In this document: positions 43,185 through 50,844 of the stretch, piece after piece
Layout of the letters: each line of letters opens with the position of its first letter
Numbering within the stretch: position 1 is the stretch's first letter
Assembly: GCA_052032335.1 (NCBI GenBank)
Contig: JBPEWV010000161.1
Location: 1 to 64,000 of the forward strand
DNA length: 64,000 bases
From: Pleionea sp052032335
GTDB lineage: Bacteria; Pseudomonadota; Gammaproteobacteria; Enterobacterales; Kangiellaceae
Reading direction: 5' to 3'
The notes under the pieces: model-generated
Told to the model about the DNA's origin: nothing
Seen by the model: only the letters and a program-made list of their open reading frames with translations
Databases searched by the model: none
Made by a program: the position numbers and the translations under genes

Positions 43185-44147
43185 TCATTGAGCGCTTAAA
43201 TCTTTTGAATAATGAAACTTGCCTTTCTTGTCGATAATTATCGCCGAAATATCTTCCAATTGATTGATTAACTCAAGCCCTTCAACTGGCCCCATAACAA
43301 AAACGCTGGTTGACAAGGCATCGGCAGTGGTGGAGTCATTGGCAATAATTGACACACTAATACTGTTGTTCGATGAGCGGCCCGTTTTTGGATCCAGTAT
43401 GTGGTGAATGCGTTCTCCATCCCGAATAAAAAAGCGCTCATAATCTCCGGAAGTCGAAATCGCGACGTTTTCTAAGGGCACTTGCGTCAAAACTTCACCA
43501 TCTTTTCTGGGGTGTCGAATCCCAATTGTCCACAAACGCCCTCTTTTATCACCTAACAAGCGACTGTCGCCACCAGCTTTAACAAAAGCATGCGTGATAC
43601 CATTGTTCTTCAAAATTTCGATACTGGTGTCAACCGCATGACCTTTGGCGATTCCGCCCAGGTCAATTTTAATGCCTGGCTTTTTAAACCGAACGGATAA
43701 CTTTTGTTTATTCAATTCAATCGACTGGTAATTAATGAGGGATTTCTGCTGTTCGATAAACGCATCGCTCGGCGCTTTCTCATCGCGATAATTGTATTGA
43801 TAACCAACACTGGCGTAAGTGATATCAAATGCACCATTGGTTATTCTAGAATAATGGTTTGATTGCTCCAGGAGTAAAAACAATTCTTTCGAAATGCCAA
43901 CCCAACCTTCACCCGCTTTTTGATTGACCTGATACAACTCACTGGTTTTTATGTAGGGGCTCATCAGCTGATCAATTCGATTCATCTCTGCAATAACTTC
44001 TTTGATCAAGCGCCGTCCCTTTACTTCATTGGGTTCCCAAAACTCGACCTGGGCCTTGGTTCCCATAACAGTGAACACTTCTTTATGCCATTTCGCCTGA
44101 GCAGAAACCGTTAAAAAAAGCAAAATGGTTAAGTTTAATAATCGCAT
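43185..44147 (-). CDS. apbE: FAD:protein FMN transferase (ApbE)
   Basis: A 320-residue exported enzyme that attaches FMN covalently to Thr of flavoproteins such as NqrB, NqrC or RnfG. Signal peptide at residues 1-18 (AQA end, no lipobox), then the FTVMGTKAQVEF opening, the central DLGGIAKGHAVD motif that binds the pyrophosphate and metal, the KAGGDSRLLG segment and the late TTADALSTSVFVMG segment. No flavoprotein target gene is adjacent. It lies after the TonB-like operon in the same direction, separated by 64 bases that contain a hairpin, so it is probably a separate unit. Confidence 0.93.
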   Translation of the reverse strand: MRLLNLTILLFLTVSAQAKWHKEVFTVMGTKAQVEFWEPNEVKGRRLIKEVIAEMNRIDQLMSPYIKTSELYQVNQKAGEGWVGISKELFLLLEQSNHYSRITNGAFDITYASVGYQYNYRDEKAPSDAFIEQQKSLINYQSIELNKQKLSVRFKKPGIKIDLGGIAKGHAVDTSIEILKNNGITHAFVKAGGDSRLLGDKRGRLWTIGIRHPRKDGEVLTQVPLENVAISTSGDYERFFIRDGERIHHILDPKTGRSSNNSISVSIIANDSTTADALSTSVFVMGPVEGLELINQLEDISAIIIDKKGKFHYSKDLSAQ

Positions 44148-44193
44148 AGGTTGAGGTTACACTGAAAAAAGATTTCTAGATGACTCGAGAAAC

Positions 44194-44219
44194 AAGGCTA
44201 GCGCTACCAGACTAGCCTT
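44194..44219 (-). terminator. Hairpin at the end of the ExbB-ExbD-TonB-like operon
   Basis: AAGGCTAG and CTAGCCTT pair as an 8-base stem with a 10-base loop, and the operon's last stop codon (TAG) is within the stem. The following sequence is not a clean U-run, so it may be a weak terminator or an mRNA 3'-end stabiliser. Confidence 0.4.
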
Positions 44220-45192
44220 GAGGGAAAAAGTTAATTGAATAGTTATTTTCCCATACGGCGACATTTTGCTTACCAAAATTCAGTCGCTTGATGGCAAAGA
44301 TTAACCGACGTTCGAGCTTAGGATCATTTAGCTCACTGCTTACAATACTCACATCAGCCACTTCACCCGATGGTAAAATTTTCAACCGAAACACAACCGT
44401 TCCTTGTAAAGTAGGGTCTTTTCGCAATGCGCGATTGTAAGCGGTAAAAATACTGCCCTGATTTCGATCGAAGACCAACTGAATGTTTTCGCTGGTTCGG
44501 GCGCCGCCTTTGGTTCCGGCAGACGCTGTTGAGGCTTTTCGCTCAACCCCTTGAATTTTACTGGTCACTGCTGTTGTGCCAGACCCTTTAAGCGCACCGC
44601 CACCGCCTTTACTTGAGCTGGCTTTAGCGACGTTAATACCACCGCTGTCTTGAAGCGCAGAGTCGCCAATGATTTCACGTTTGGTCTCTGTCGCCTGAGC
44701 ACCACTTTGGGTCAATTCGGTTTGTTCGGTCAACTCGGTAACCGTCGTGTTGTCACGTAAATCGGAGAACACATCAAAAACAGCGGCTTTTTCTTTCGCG
44801 ACTTCTCTTGCAGCTTCCCTTTCTGGCTCAGGCTCCGGATCGAACTTAGGCTCGGGTTTCGGTTCCGGCTTTGGCTCAGGCTTAGGTTCGGGCTTTGGCT
44901 CTTCCTTTTTCTCTTCTGGCTTGGGCTCTTCTTTCTTTTCTTCTTTCGGCAACTCGGGCTCAGGTGGCGGTGGCAGTTTTTCTTTTTTCTGTTCGATCAC
45001 CAGCTTGACCAATCGATCGGGCACTTTATTAATGACTCGAACATCTTCGGGTACGTCTATCCATGGAATTAACACACCAAAAATTAAACACAGCGCCAGC
45101 GCCACCAATAAAATTTTGCGAAAGCGATTGCTCTCCTCCTCGGAGCGCTCCCAAGGCAACAGAGGCGATACTTGATGAAAGTAGCTGTTCAT
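44212..45192 (-). CDS. TonB-like energy transducer, AgmX/PglI-type C-terminus
   Basis: A 326-residue inner-membrane protein: short cytoplasmic start, one membrane anchor (about residues 27-48), a long Pro/Glu/Lys linker (about 70-130), a Gly/Ser-rich stretch (about 190-230), and a C-terminal TonB-like domain. That domain runs from the DRNQGSIFTAYNRALRKDPTLQ segment and has the GTVVFRLKILPSGEV strand pair typical of AgmX/PglI C-terminal domains. It should convert proton-motive force from the ExbB/ExbD channel into motion in the periplasm. GAG lies 9 bases before the ATG at 45192, 4 bases after the stop of the second exbD-like gene. Last gene of the nine-gene operon. Confidence 0.85.
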   Translation of the reverse strand: MNSYFHQVSPLLPWERSEEESNRFRKILLVALALCLIFGVLIPWIDVPEDVRVINKVPDRLVKLVIEQKKEKLPPPPEPELPKEEKKEEPKPEEKKEEPKPEPKPEPKPEPKPEPKFDPEPEPEREAAREVAKEKAAVFDVFSDLRDNTTVTELTEQTELTQSGAQATETKREIIGDSALQDSGGINVAKASSSKGGGGALKGSGTTAVTSKIQGVERKASTASAGTKGGARTSENIQLVFDRNQGSIFTAYNRALRKDPTLQGTVVFRLKILPSGEVADVSIVSSELNDPKLERRLIFAIKRLNFGKQNVAVWENNYSINFFPQG

Positions 45193-45196
45193 AAGT

Positions 45197-45706
45197 CTAC
45201 TCAGAAGCCTCTTTTTCTTTAGTTTGTTTAACAACCGCCAGTGAAATGTCTTTGTAATTAGATTCACTTAAAGTGTACAAAATGCGTTTTAGTAATTTAT
45301 ACGGAATTTCTTTATCACCCATAATGGTTACTTGACCCGGATCAGAGGTCGACGCGTTAATGCCCAATCGCTGACGAAGTTGAAACTCCAGTTCTTCTTT
45401 TAAGCTGGGAATAATGTTTTCTTCACTGTCCATTACCGCATTCGCTTCGGCGATCTTGCGCCCCTGCACAATTAAATTATCGTTGTTGACCATAATCAAT
45501 AATGTTTCTTCGGGGGCTTTTTCTGACGTCGACTTAGGCAACTGCACGGCCTTGGTTGAAGGTAATTGCTCAACCGTCGAAGAGTTCACAAGCAAAAAGA
45601 AAACCAGGATAGTAAAAATATCCATAAGCGAAACCAAATGCAGGCCACCTTTGCCATGCCGCTTGTGATGTCGCTCCATTCTTTTTGCGCGCACTGACAA
45701 CTTCAT
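45197..45706 (-). CDS. ExbD/TolR family protein 2
   Basis: A 169-residue inner-membrane protein with one membrane helix near residues 25-43 (LVSLMDIFTILVFFLLVNS), containing the conserved Asp of the proton path, and a periplasmic domain typical of ExbD/TolR. The start codon at 45706 follows the stop codon of the first exbD-like gene directly. The C-terminus ends KEKEASE. Together with ExbB and ExbD 1 it would make a stator with two different TolR-type subunits. Confidence 0.9.
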   Translation of the reverse strand: MKLSVRAKRMERHHKRHGKGGLHLVSLMDIFTILVFFLLVNSSTVEQLPSTKAVQLPKSTSEKAPEETLLIMVNNDNLIVQGRKIAEANAVMDSEENIIPSLKEELEFQLRQRLGINASTSDPGQVTIMGDKEIPYKLLKRILYTLSESNYKDISLAVVKQTKEKEASE

Positions 45707-46243
45707 TTACTGGCCCTCCCCTTGCTTATCGTAAGCAGGTGGTGCACTTCCAATCGAAATGTCAGGGAATAACTCGCCATAAATAATTGTTTTGGTGCTG
45801 CCATCGGATTCTTCCGTGGTCATGGCACGAACAGAATCCATGGTCTGGATCAGCACGTCGTACTCAATGTTTTCTTCGAGCAATAGTGTTACAGAAGTCT
45901 CGTCAGCAAAATCGGGAGATGCCTTAATCCGCTTTAAAGAGTCGTTCAGTTTCTTAAAATCGTAACCATCTTCGGTATTGGGAATGGTGACGAATCCTCC
46001 ACTGCCACGCTCGGCAATTTCCAATCGCTCCTTTCTAACAATCACTTCAAGTGCTTTAACGGGTTCGTCAGGTTTGTTTTGCGCAGCACTGGTTCCTGGC
46101 AGGTTCAAGTTTAAAATAGACACTTGTGAGAAGACCGCCGTTATTAATAGAAACGGAACAAGCACAACCATCAAATTCATAAAGGCTGTGATATTTAAGT
46201 CGGCGTTGACTTCTCGGGAGCGCTTAGCTCGACGCTGCCACAT
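45707..46243 (-). CDS. ExbD/TolR family protein 1
   Basis: A 178-residue inner-membrane protein with a basic N-terminus, one membrane helix near residues 19-39, and a periplasmic domain of about 135 residues. In the helix the usual conserved Asp of ExbD/TolR is replaced: the segment reads NITAFMNLMVVLVPFLL, with Asn where Asp is expected. The second ExbD here keeps its Asp, so this subunit may be structural rather than proton-conducting. AAGAGGTGATTT lies before the ATG, overlapping the end of the exbB-like gene. Confidence 0.88.
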   Translation of the reverse strand: MWQRRAKRSREVNADLNITAFMNLMVVLVPFLLITAVFSQVSILNLNLPGTSAAQNKPDEPVKALEVIVRKERLEIAERGSGGFVTIPNTEDGYDFKKLNDSLKRIKASPDFADETSVTLLLEENIEYDVLIQTMDSVRAMTTEESDGSTKTIIYGELFPDISIGSAPPAYDKQGEGQ

Positions 46244-46253
46244 AAATCACCTC

Positions 46254-47006
46254 TTACGCTTGTGGACGAACAGCAGTTTTTGCTGCGGGTCGTTTTTGCT
46301 GAGATTCCACGGGCTTTGCCGAGCGAATAACATTAACAAACTTTACCGAGGCCATTTCAAGGCTATCAATGATTTCTGTTGTTTTGGTTTGTAAAAAGGT
46401 AAACGCCAACAACAATGGAATGGCCGCCATCAAACCAAACGCCGTCGTATTCATCGCAACCGAGATACTGGCCGACAACAAGTTTGCTTTCTCTGATGGG
46501 TCAACGTTGGCAACCGCGGTAAAAGCCGCTATCAGACCGAGTATGGTTCCCAGCAATCCTAACAAGGTCGCTATGTTCGCAAACGTCGCCAGATATTGGG
46601 TGCGCTTTTCGAGACGAGGCATAATTTCCATCAAACCTTCTTCCATCGCCATTTCTAAATCGTCGTGACGGCGCGCCTGACTGAATTTACTCAAGCCATA
46701 GGCCAAAATTCGCCCTAAGGCAGCGTTCGAGTTCGATGCCATATTCAGCGCCTGTCGAAAATCGCCTTTATTCAGCATGGGCAAAAGTTTCTTCCAGACG
46801 CTTTGATTTTTGCGCTTAACCAACTCGAGATAAATGAACCGTTCAATCGCAATGGCCAAGCCAATCGCCATCACAATCAAAATCGGATACATAAAGGCCC
46901 CGCCTTCCTGAAAAAACTCCACGACGACCATAAAAAAGCCTTTCTCTTCTGCTGGCGCAGCGGTCGTTGCACTTTGCGTCAGTGCAAGCAATGCCAACCC
47001 CTTCAT
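46254..47006 (-). CDS. MotA/TolQ/ExbB proton channel family protein
   Basis: A 250-residue inner-membrane protein with three membrane helices (about residues 38-56, 135-160 and 175-200), a cytoplasmic loop between the first two, and the LLGTILGLIAAFTAVA region of the TolQ/ExbB proton path. It also has a hydrophobic N-terminal stretch that may be a cleavable signal, as in some long ExbB proteins, although here the extension is only about 20 residues. GGAGAG precedes the ATG. Followed by two exbD-like genes, it forms the motor of the operon. Confidence 0.92.
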   Translation of the reverse strand: MKGLALLALTQSATTAAPAEEKGFFMVVVEFFQEGGAFMYPILIVMAIGLAIAIERFIYLELVKRKNQSVWKKLLPMLNKGDFRQALNMASNSNAALGRILAYGLSKFSQARRHDDLEMAMEEGLMEIMPRLEKRTQYLATFANIATLLGLLGTILGLIAAFTAVANVDPSEKANLLSASISVAMNTTAFGLMAAIPLLLAFTFLQTKTTEIIDSLEMASVKFVNVIRSAKPVESQQKRPAAKTAVRPQA

Positions 47007-47046
47007 GTTTACTCTCCGTTTCTATTTGAGATTAATAAAAGAAATC

Positions 47047-47076
47047 AGTATATAACATGCAGATCTACATGTTATA
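47047..47076 (-). promoter_or_regulatory. Inverted repeat and candidate internal promoter before the exbB-like gene
   Basis: TATAACATG and CATGTTATA (47051-47076) are perfect 9-base arms with an 8-base spacer. On the minus strand the same stretch gives -10 TATACT (47047-47052) and a weak -35 ATAACA (47070-47075) at 17 bases. The 96-base gap is the widest in the nine-gene operon, so the motor genes could be transcribed separately under control of a dyad-binding regulator. Confidence 0.45.
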
Positions 47077-47102
47077 CAAAACCTCTGAAAATGAGATAAA
47101 TA

Positions 47103-47417
47103 TCACTGTTCGCTATTCGATTCGTCGGTCGGCTCAGACTGTAACTGACGAAACAGGTTGACCCTACGTTTGAAAACGTTACTTTCGACCGGCCCATAGA
47201 CTTCGTCGACAATACGCCCCTGTATTGGCGAAACATCATTCGCCGGCCCTTTTTTCCAAGGGACGATGTAGAGCACATTAGGCAACTCTTTGTTACCCTT
47301 GATGGTCAAACCGAGTGTTGAGTCTCGTACCACCGTGGTTGCCTGCTGTTCATTTTGAGATTCCGCCGCTTGAAGTGATAGCGGCAATAACATGACTAGC
47401 AAAAATAACACTTTCAT
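47103..47417 (-). CDS. Small exported protein of the TonB-like operon
   Basis: A 104-residue protein with a signal peptide (residues 1-17, LQA) and a mature domain of about 85 residues containing the IKGNKELPNVLYIVPWKK and VYGPVESNVFKRR segments, ending in an acidic tail. I recognise similar proteins next to ExbB/ExbD-TPR clusters in marine gammaproteobacteria but no characterised function. Its ATG overlaps the TGA of the TPR lipoprotein upstream (ATGA), showing tight coupling. Confidence 0.7.
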   Translation of the reverse strand: MKVLFLLVMLLPLSLQAAESQNEQQATTVVRDSTLGLTIKGNKELPNVLYIVPWKKGPANDVSPIQGRIVDEVYGPVESNVFKRRVNLFRQLQSEPTDESNSEQ

Positions 47418-48001
47418 TCGCTGTTCCCCTCGGGAATTCGTCGTTTCAATTCGACAATCCAGCCAGACACTTTTTCATCGCTCTCAACCAAATCTAAATA
47501 TTGCTCAAAGGACGTTAATGCCAAAATATAGTCTTGTAAATACAAGTCTGCCAATATCCCCAAATTCAAATAGGGTTTGGCGTATTTGGGTTCAACATCA
47601 ATTGCCTTTTGGTAAGATTGTTTTGCCTGCTCAAACTCCCCTTCCAAACGACTGATATAGCCTTTCAAATTTAAGGCCGGAGGGTATTCTGCTCGGAGAC
47701 TCAGCGCTGCATCGACGTGCTCCATGGCATCGTCAAAATCATCTTGCCGAATATCAATCAGAGCCCTGTTTAGTTCAATCTGAGGGTACTCTCGGTATCG
47801 CTCGTTTGCAGACTCTAGCAGTTCATCCGCCTCATCGAACGAGTCTTCATTGGCAAGGGTTCGTGCTTGATTAAGAATCTGCTGCAAACCACCGGGTAAA
47901 TCTTCTTGCAAAAAGGCCGGCGCGTCGGGATCCGCTTGTCGTCCAGTACCAGCACATCCCACCAGAATTAAACCGATTAATACCAGACTCAGGATTCTCA
48001 T
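47414..48001 (-). CDS. TPR lipoprotein, small
   Basis: A 195-residue outer-membrane or periplasmic lipoprotein: signal sequence with lipobox LVGC, then at least three TPR motifs (about residues 55-170). The start is the ATG at 48001, which overlaps the stop of the preceding gene as ATGA; the longer frame from 48022 lacks support. By size and lipoprotein/TPR plan it resembles GltE/AglT of the myxobacterial Glt complex; this is a structural analogy, not proven homology. Confidence 0.85.
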   Translation of the reverse strand: MRILSLVLIGLILVGCAGTGRQADPDAPAFLQEDLPGGLQQILNQARTLANEDSFDEADELLESANERYREYPQIELNRALIDIRQDDFDDAMEHVDAALSLRAEYPPALNLKGYISRLEGEFEQAKQSYQKAIDVEPKYAKPYLNLGILADLYLQDYILALTSFEQYLDLVESDEKVSGWIVELKRRIPEGNSE

Positions 48002-50844
48002 TGCACAGTTCCTCCAAACCAAGTTTCAATCAACTCTTGCTTGTTGTAGCGAGCAGGTTGCAATGTAGCTAACGCATCGAAGGAACGTTTTACCCAGTCA
48101 TCGTAAACATTTTGCATTACGCGTGCCGAGTTGGATGAGAAAATCTGAATCGCTTTTTCTTCGATCGGAAAAGCCTGATCTTCAATAATAAACTGATATT
48201 CTTCAAGCTCCAGCTCACTCATACCCGGAGGCCGCTCAGAATTCAATATGGCGCGCGCCAGATTTAAATACAATTCACCTACCCGATGCGTACTGGCGGT
48301 AGTAAACTCCGCCACCTTAAATTTGGCTATGTTGCCATAAGCTTGCAAAGCCTTATCCATGGCTTCTCGTTTGCGCGTTAATGACGCTTTAAGCGGTAAA
48401 GAAAGTTTAATCGCCTGATACCTTTCGTATAAAGGTTCAGCCAACTCAAACGCAGAACGGGCAGCCAGATAACGCGTTCGGTCGGTATTTTTATTGCCCG
48501 CCGCTCGATAACTGCTAACAATTTTATTACGCCAAAAATTAACCTTTCCTGTCTCACCGAGCGACTGATACAACTCAACCAGTTTTGCCCGCGCTTCCAT
48601 TGATTGCACAAAGGGCTCGGGATAACGATTAATGTAAGTCTTGAAGGCATCGATGGCTGCCCGATTATTGTTCGCTTTCAAATACAAATCTGAGACGTAC
48701 CATTGAATGTCTCTCGCCTTGTTCGGATCTTGTGTATTGGTTGCAATCCGCTGGTAAGCCGATGCTGCATCAGACCATAGCTCCAGCTTTTCATAGACCA
48801 GTGCCAACCGCTCGTCCAACCCTTCGGCCAGAGGGTGCTGGCTGAAGCGCCCGCGAAATCCTTCCAGTGCAATTTTTGCCGGTTGCCACTGTTCCTGTTT
48901 CATCAACAATATGGCAGCATCCAACTCTGCGTTGGGTCGAATACTGGCATTCGGCTCTACTGCGACCATGCGTTGATATTCGGCAATGGCCTGATCGATT
49001 TGTTGCGCCTCTTTTAATACCTCGGCTTGTTTATAAATGGATTGAGCTCTGCGCTCGCGAAACTCTTCGGTCTGCGCTTGGTTCAGAATAACCTCCGCAA
49101 GAACGCGGGTGATGGCTTTCTCCGCTTCTGGGTATTTTTGTTTATCGAATAATCCATTTGCAATGATCACTTTGGCCCGATCGGTTTGCTGTTTATTCTG
49201 TTGCCCCGGTAATGCCAATAATTTTTCCGACGTTTGCACCGCTTCGTCGATTCTATCGAACACCAACAATTGTTCTGCCGAACGCAACAAGAGTTCACCA
49301 GCTCGAGGCGAATTTGGGAAAAACTCGGCAAACAACAACGTATAATTAATGACTTGTTCTTTGTATTGTTTGATTTGTTCCGTGTTTTCAGGTTTGGTAG
49401 CCTTCTCCAATGCCTGATAGCTAAGCAATATATTGTAAGCCGCTTGCTCACGTTTTGCGTACGACTTGTACTGATAAGCAATAATATCGAACTCTTTGAT
49501 CGCACTTTGATACTCTTCTGCGTCAAATAGCGCCTCTGCCATTAAGAAGTGATAGGGCGCGACTTTCACTTCTTCGGTAAGTAACTCCAAAAAGTGACTG
49601 TACCATTCAGCGGCGACCAGATAACTCTGTTTGTTTTTGTTGCGTTGAGCTTGGGCATGATAATGACTCGACACCTCTTCCAGATTGGTAATCACACTGG
49701 GTTTTAATGTCATTCTCAACGGTTCGTCAGCTTTCTTCCAATATTCGCTTTTTACCCCAAATTGCGTCAAAAACTTTTCTTTTGCAGGAAGTACTAGCGA
49801 TGGGAAACCACCGTCGACAAAAGTTTTAACAACACTTAACTGGAAAAACGCCGCTTTCGGGTGTAATGGGTTTTCCGTCACAAATGCGGTATAAGTGTTT
49901 GCCGCATCTTGAAACCGCTCTTGGTTTAAATACAACTCGGCAAGGTCGGCGTAAATTTCGTGTTCGTAATCTTTTCGACCATTGTCCGCAAAATATTGTT
50001 TCACCGACTCCGGTCCTTCCAGATGATAAAAAGATAACGAAATGGCTCGACTGGTATCTTTGACCAACTCGGCGGTCACTCGTTTTACATCATCTTTCAA
50101 GTCACTGCCTGATTTTAATCGCTCTAGCAAGGGGAAAAAATTTTCCAGCGCGCTCACATAATCAAAGGTTTTAAATCGCGACCAACCGTTTTTGTACAGA
50201 GCTTTGTCATAAAAGTCGGAGTCTTTGCCCTGAGTTAGGACATTTTGGTATGCTTCAGCGGCGTTGCGGTATTCCTGGCGTAAAAAATACGCCTCGCCAC
50301 GACGAAATTGAACTTCGACCCATTCCGGAGATTCGTTATGCTCGACCACCAGCTCGTCTAATTTTTGCAACGATTCATCGGAGCGTCCATCAAGCGCTAA
50401 CGCACGTGCAAGTTGATAGCGAATGGAAGCGTCGTCGGCTTGTTTCGGGTACTCGCTGATCACCTTTTCGTACAACTGAGCTGCCCGCTCGTAACTGGCT
50501 TCTCGCATTGCTTTGGGTAAGCTTTCTAACGACTTTCCTTCGGCCAGCTCCGCGTTCTTTTCTTCCGCCAGTCGCATGTTTAAATCGGCCAGTCGACGCA
50601 TCGCTTGTCGACGTACTTCGCCATGGGGAGACTCCATCAACCTGAGATAAGAATCGATAACCTGATTGGCGTCAACATTATCAATACTCGACTCCGGAAC
50701 AACGACCTCTTTTTCTTCGACAAACTCAACCGTCGGCTCAAGTTCAGACAGAGGAATTTTACCACCGCCCGAACGCCCCAAGCCAACCAAGGCACAAGCG
50801 TTAATTAGAAGAACTAAAACAATGGCAAGACTGATTCGCTTCAT
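47998..50844 (-). CDS. TPR-repeat lipoprotein, large
   Basis: A 948-residue protein with a lipoprotein signal (lipobox INAC near residue 17) and an almost entirely helical chain with many TPR-like pairs, clear examples being in the SYERAAQLYEKVISEYPKQ, EYQSAIKEFDIIAYQYKSY and QIDQAIAEYQRMVAVEPN regions. It lacks catalytic motifs. It would form a long periplasmic superhelix for protein binding, attached to a membrane. The ATG overlaps the stop of the preceding gene (ATGA). It is comparable in type to the large TPR component (AgmK/GltI) of the Glt machinery. Confidence 0.85.
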   Translation of the reverse strand: MKRISLAIVLVLLINACALVGLGRSGGGKIPLSELEPTVEFVEEKEVVVPESSIDNVDANQVIDSYLRLMESPHGEVRRQAMRRLADLNMRLAEEKNAELAEGKSLESLPKAMREASYERAAQLYEKVISEYPKQADDASIRYQLARALALDGRSDESLQKLDELVVEHNESPEWVEVQFRRGEAYFLRQEYRNAAEAYQNVLTQGKDSDFYDKALYKNGWSRFKTFDYVSALENFFPLLERLKSGSDLKDDVKRVTAELVKDTSRAISLSFYHLEGPESVKQYFADNGRKDYEHEIYADLAELYLNQERFQDAANTYTAFVTENPLHPKAAFFQLSVVKTFVDGGFPSLVLPAKEKFLTQFGVKSEYWKKADEPLRMTLKPSVITNLEEVSSHYHAQAQRNKNKQSYLVAAEWYSHFLELLTEEVKVAPYHFLMAEALFDAEEYQSAIKEFDIIAYQYKSYAKREQAAYNILLSYQALEKATKPENTEQIKQYKEQVINYTLLFAEFFPNSPRAGELLLRSAEQLLVFDRIDEAVQTSEKLLALPGQQNKQQTDRAKVIIANGLFDKQKYPEAEKAITRVLAEVILNQAQTEEFRERRAQSIYKQAEVLKEAQQIDQAIAEYQRMVAVEPNASIRPNAELDAAILLMKQEQWQPAKIALEGFRGRFSQHPLAEGLDERLALVYEKLELWSDAASAYQRIATNTQDPNKARDIQWYVSDLYLKANNNRAAIDAFKTYINRYPEPFVQSMEARAKLVELYQSLGETGKVNFWRNKIVSSYRAAGNKNTDRTRYLAARSAFELAEPLYERYQAIKLSLPLKASLTRKREAMDKALQAYGNIAKFKVAEFTTASTHRVGELYLNLARAILNSERPPGMSELELEEYQFIIEDQAFPIEEKAIQIFSSNSARVMQNVYDDWVKRSFDALATLQPARYNKQELIETWFGGTVQ

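Noticed and set aside
44747..45175. Gly/Ser-rich plus-strand frame
   Set aside because: It is the complement of the Pro/Glu/Lys linker of the TonB-like gene.
44212..47006. Ordinary iron-uptake TonB-ExbB-ExbD system
   Set aside because: Two ExbD genes, an AgmX/PglI-type C-terminus, TPR lipoproteins in the same operon and no TonB-dependent receptor nearby make this reading less likely, though not excluded.
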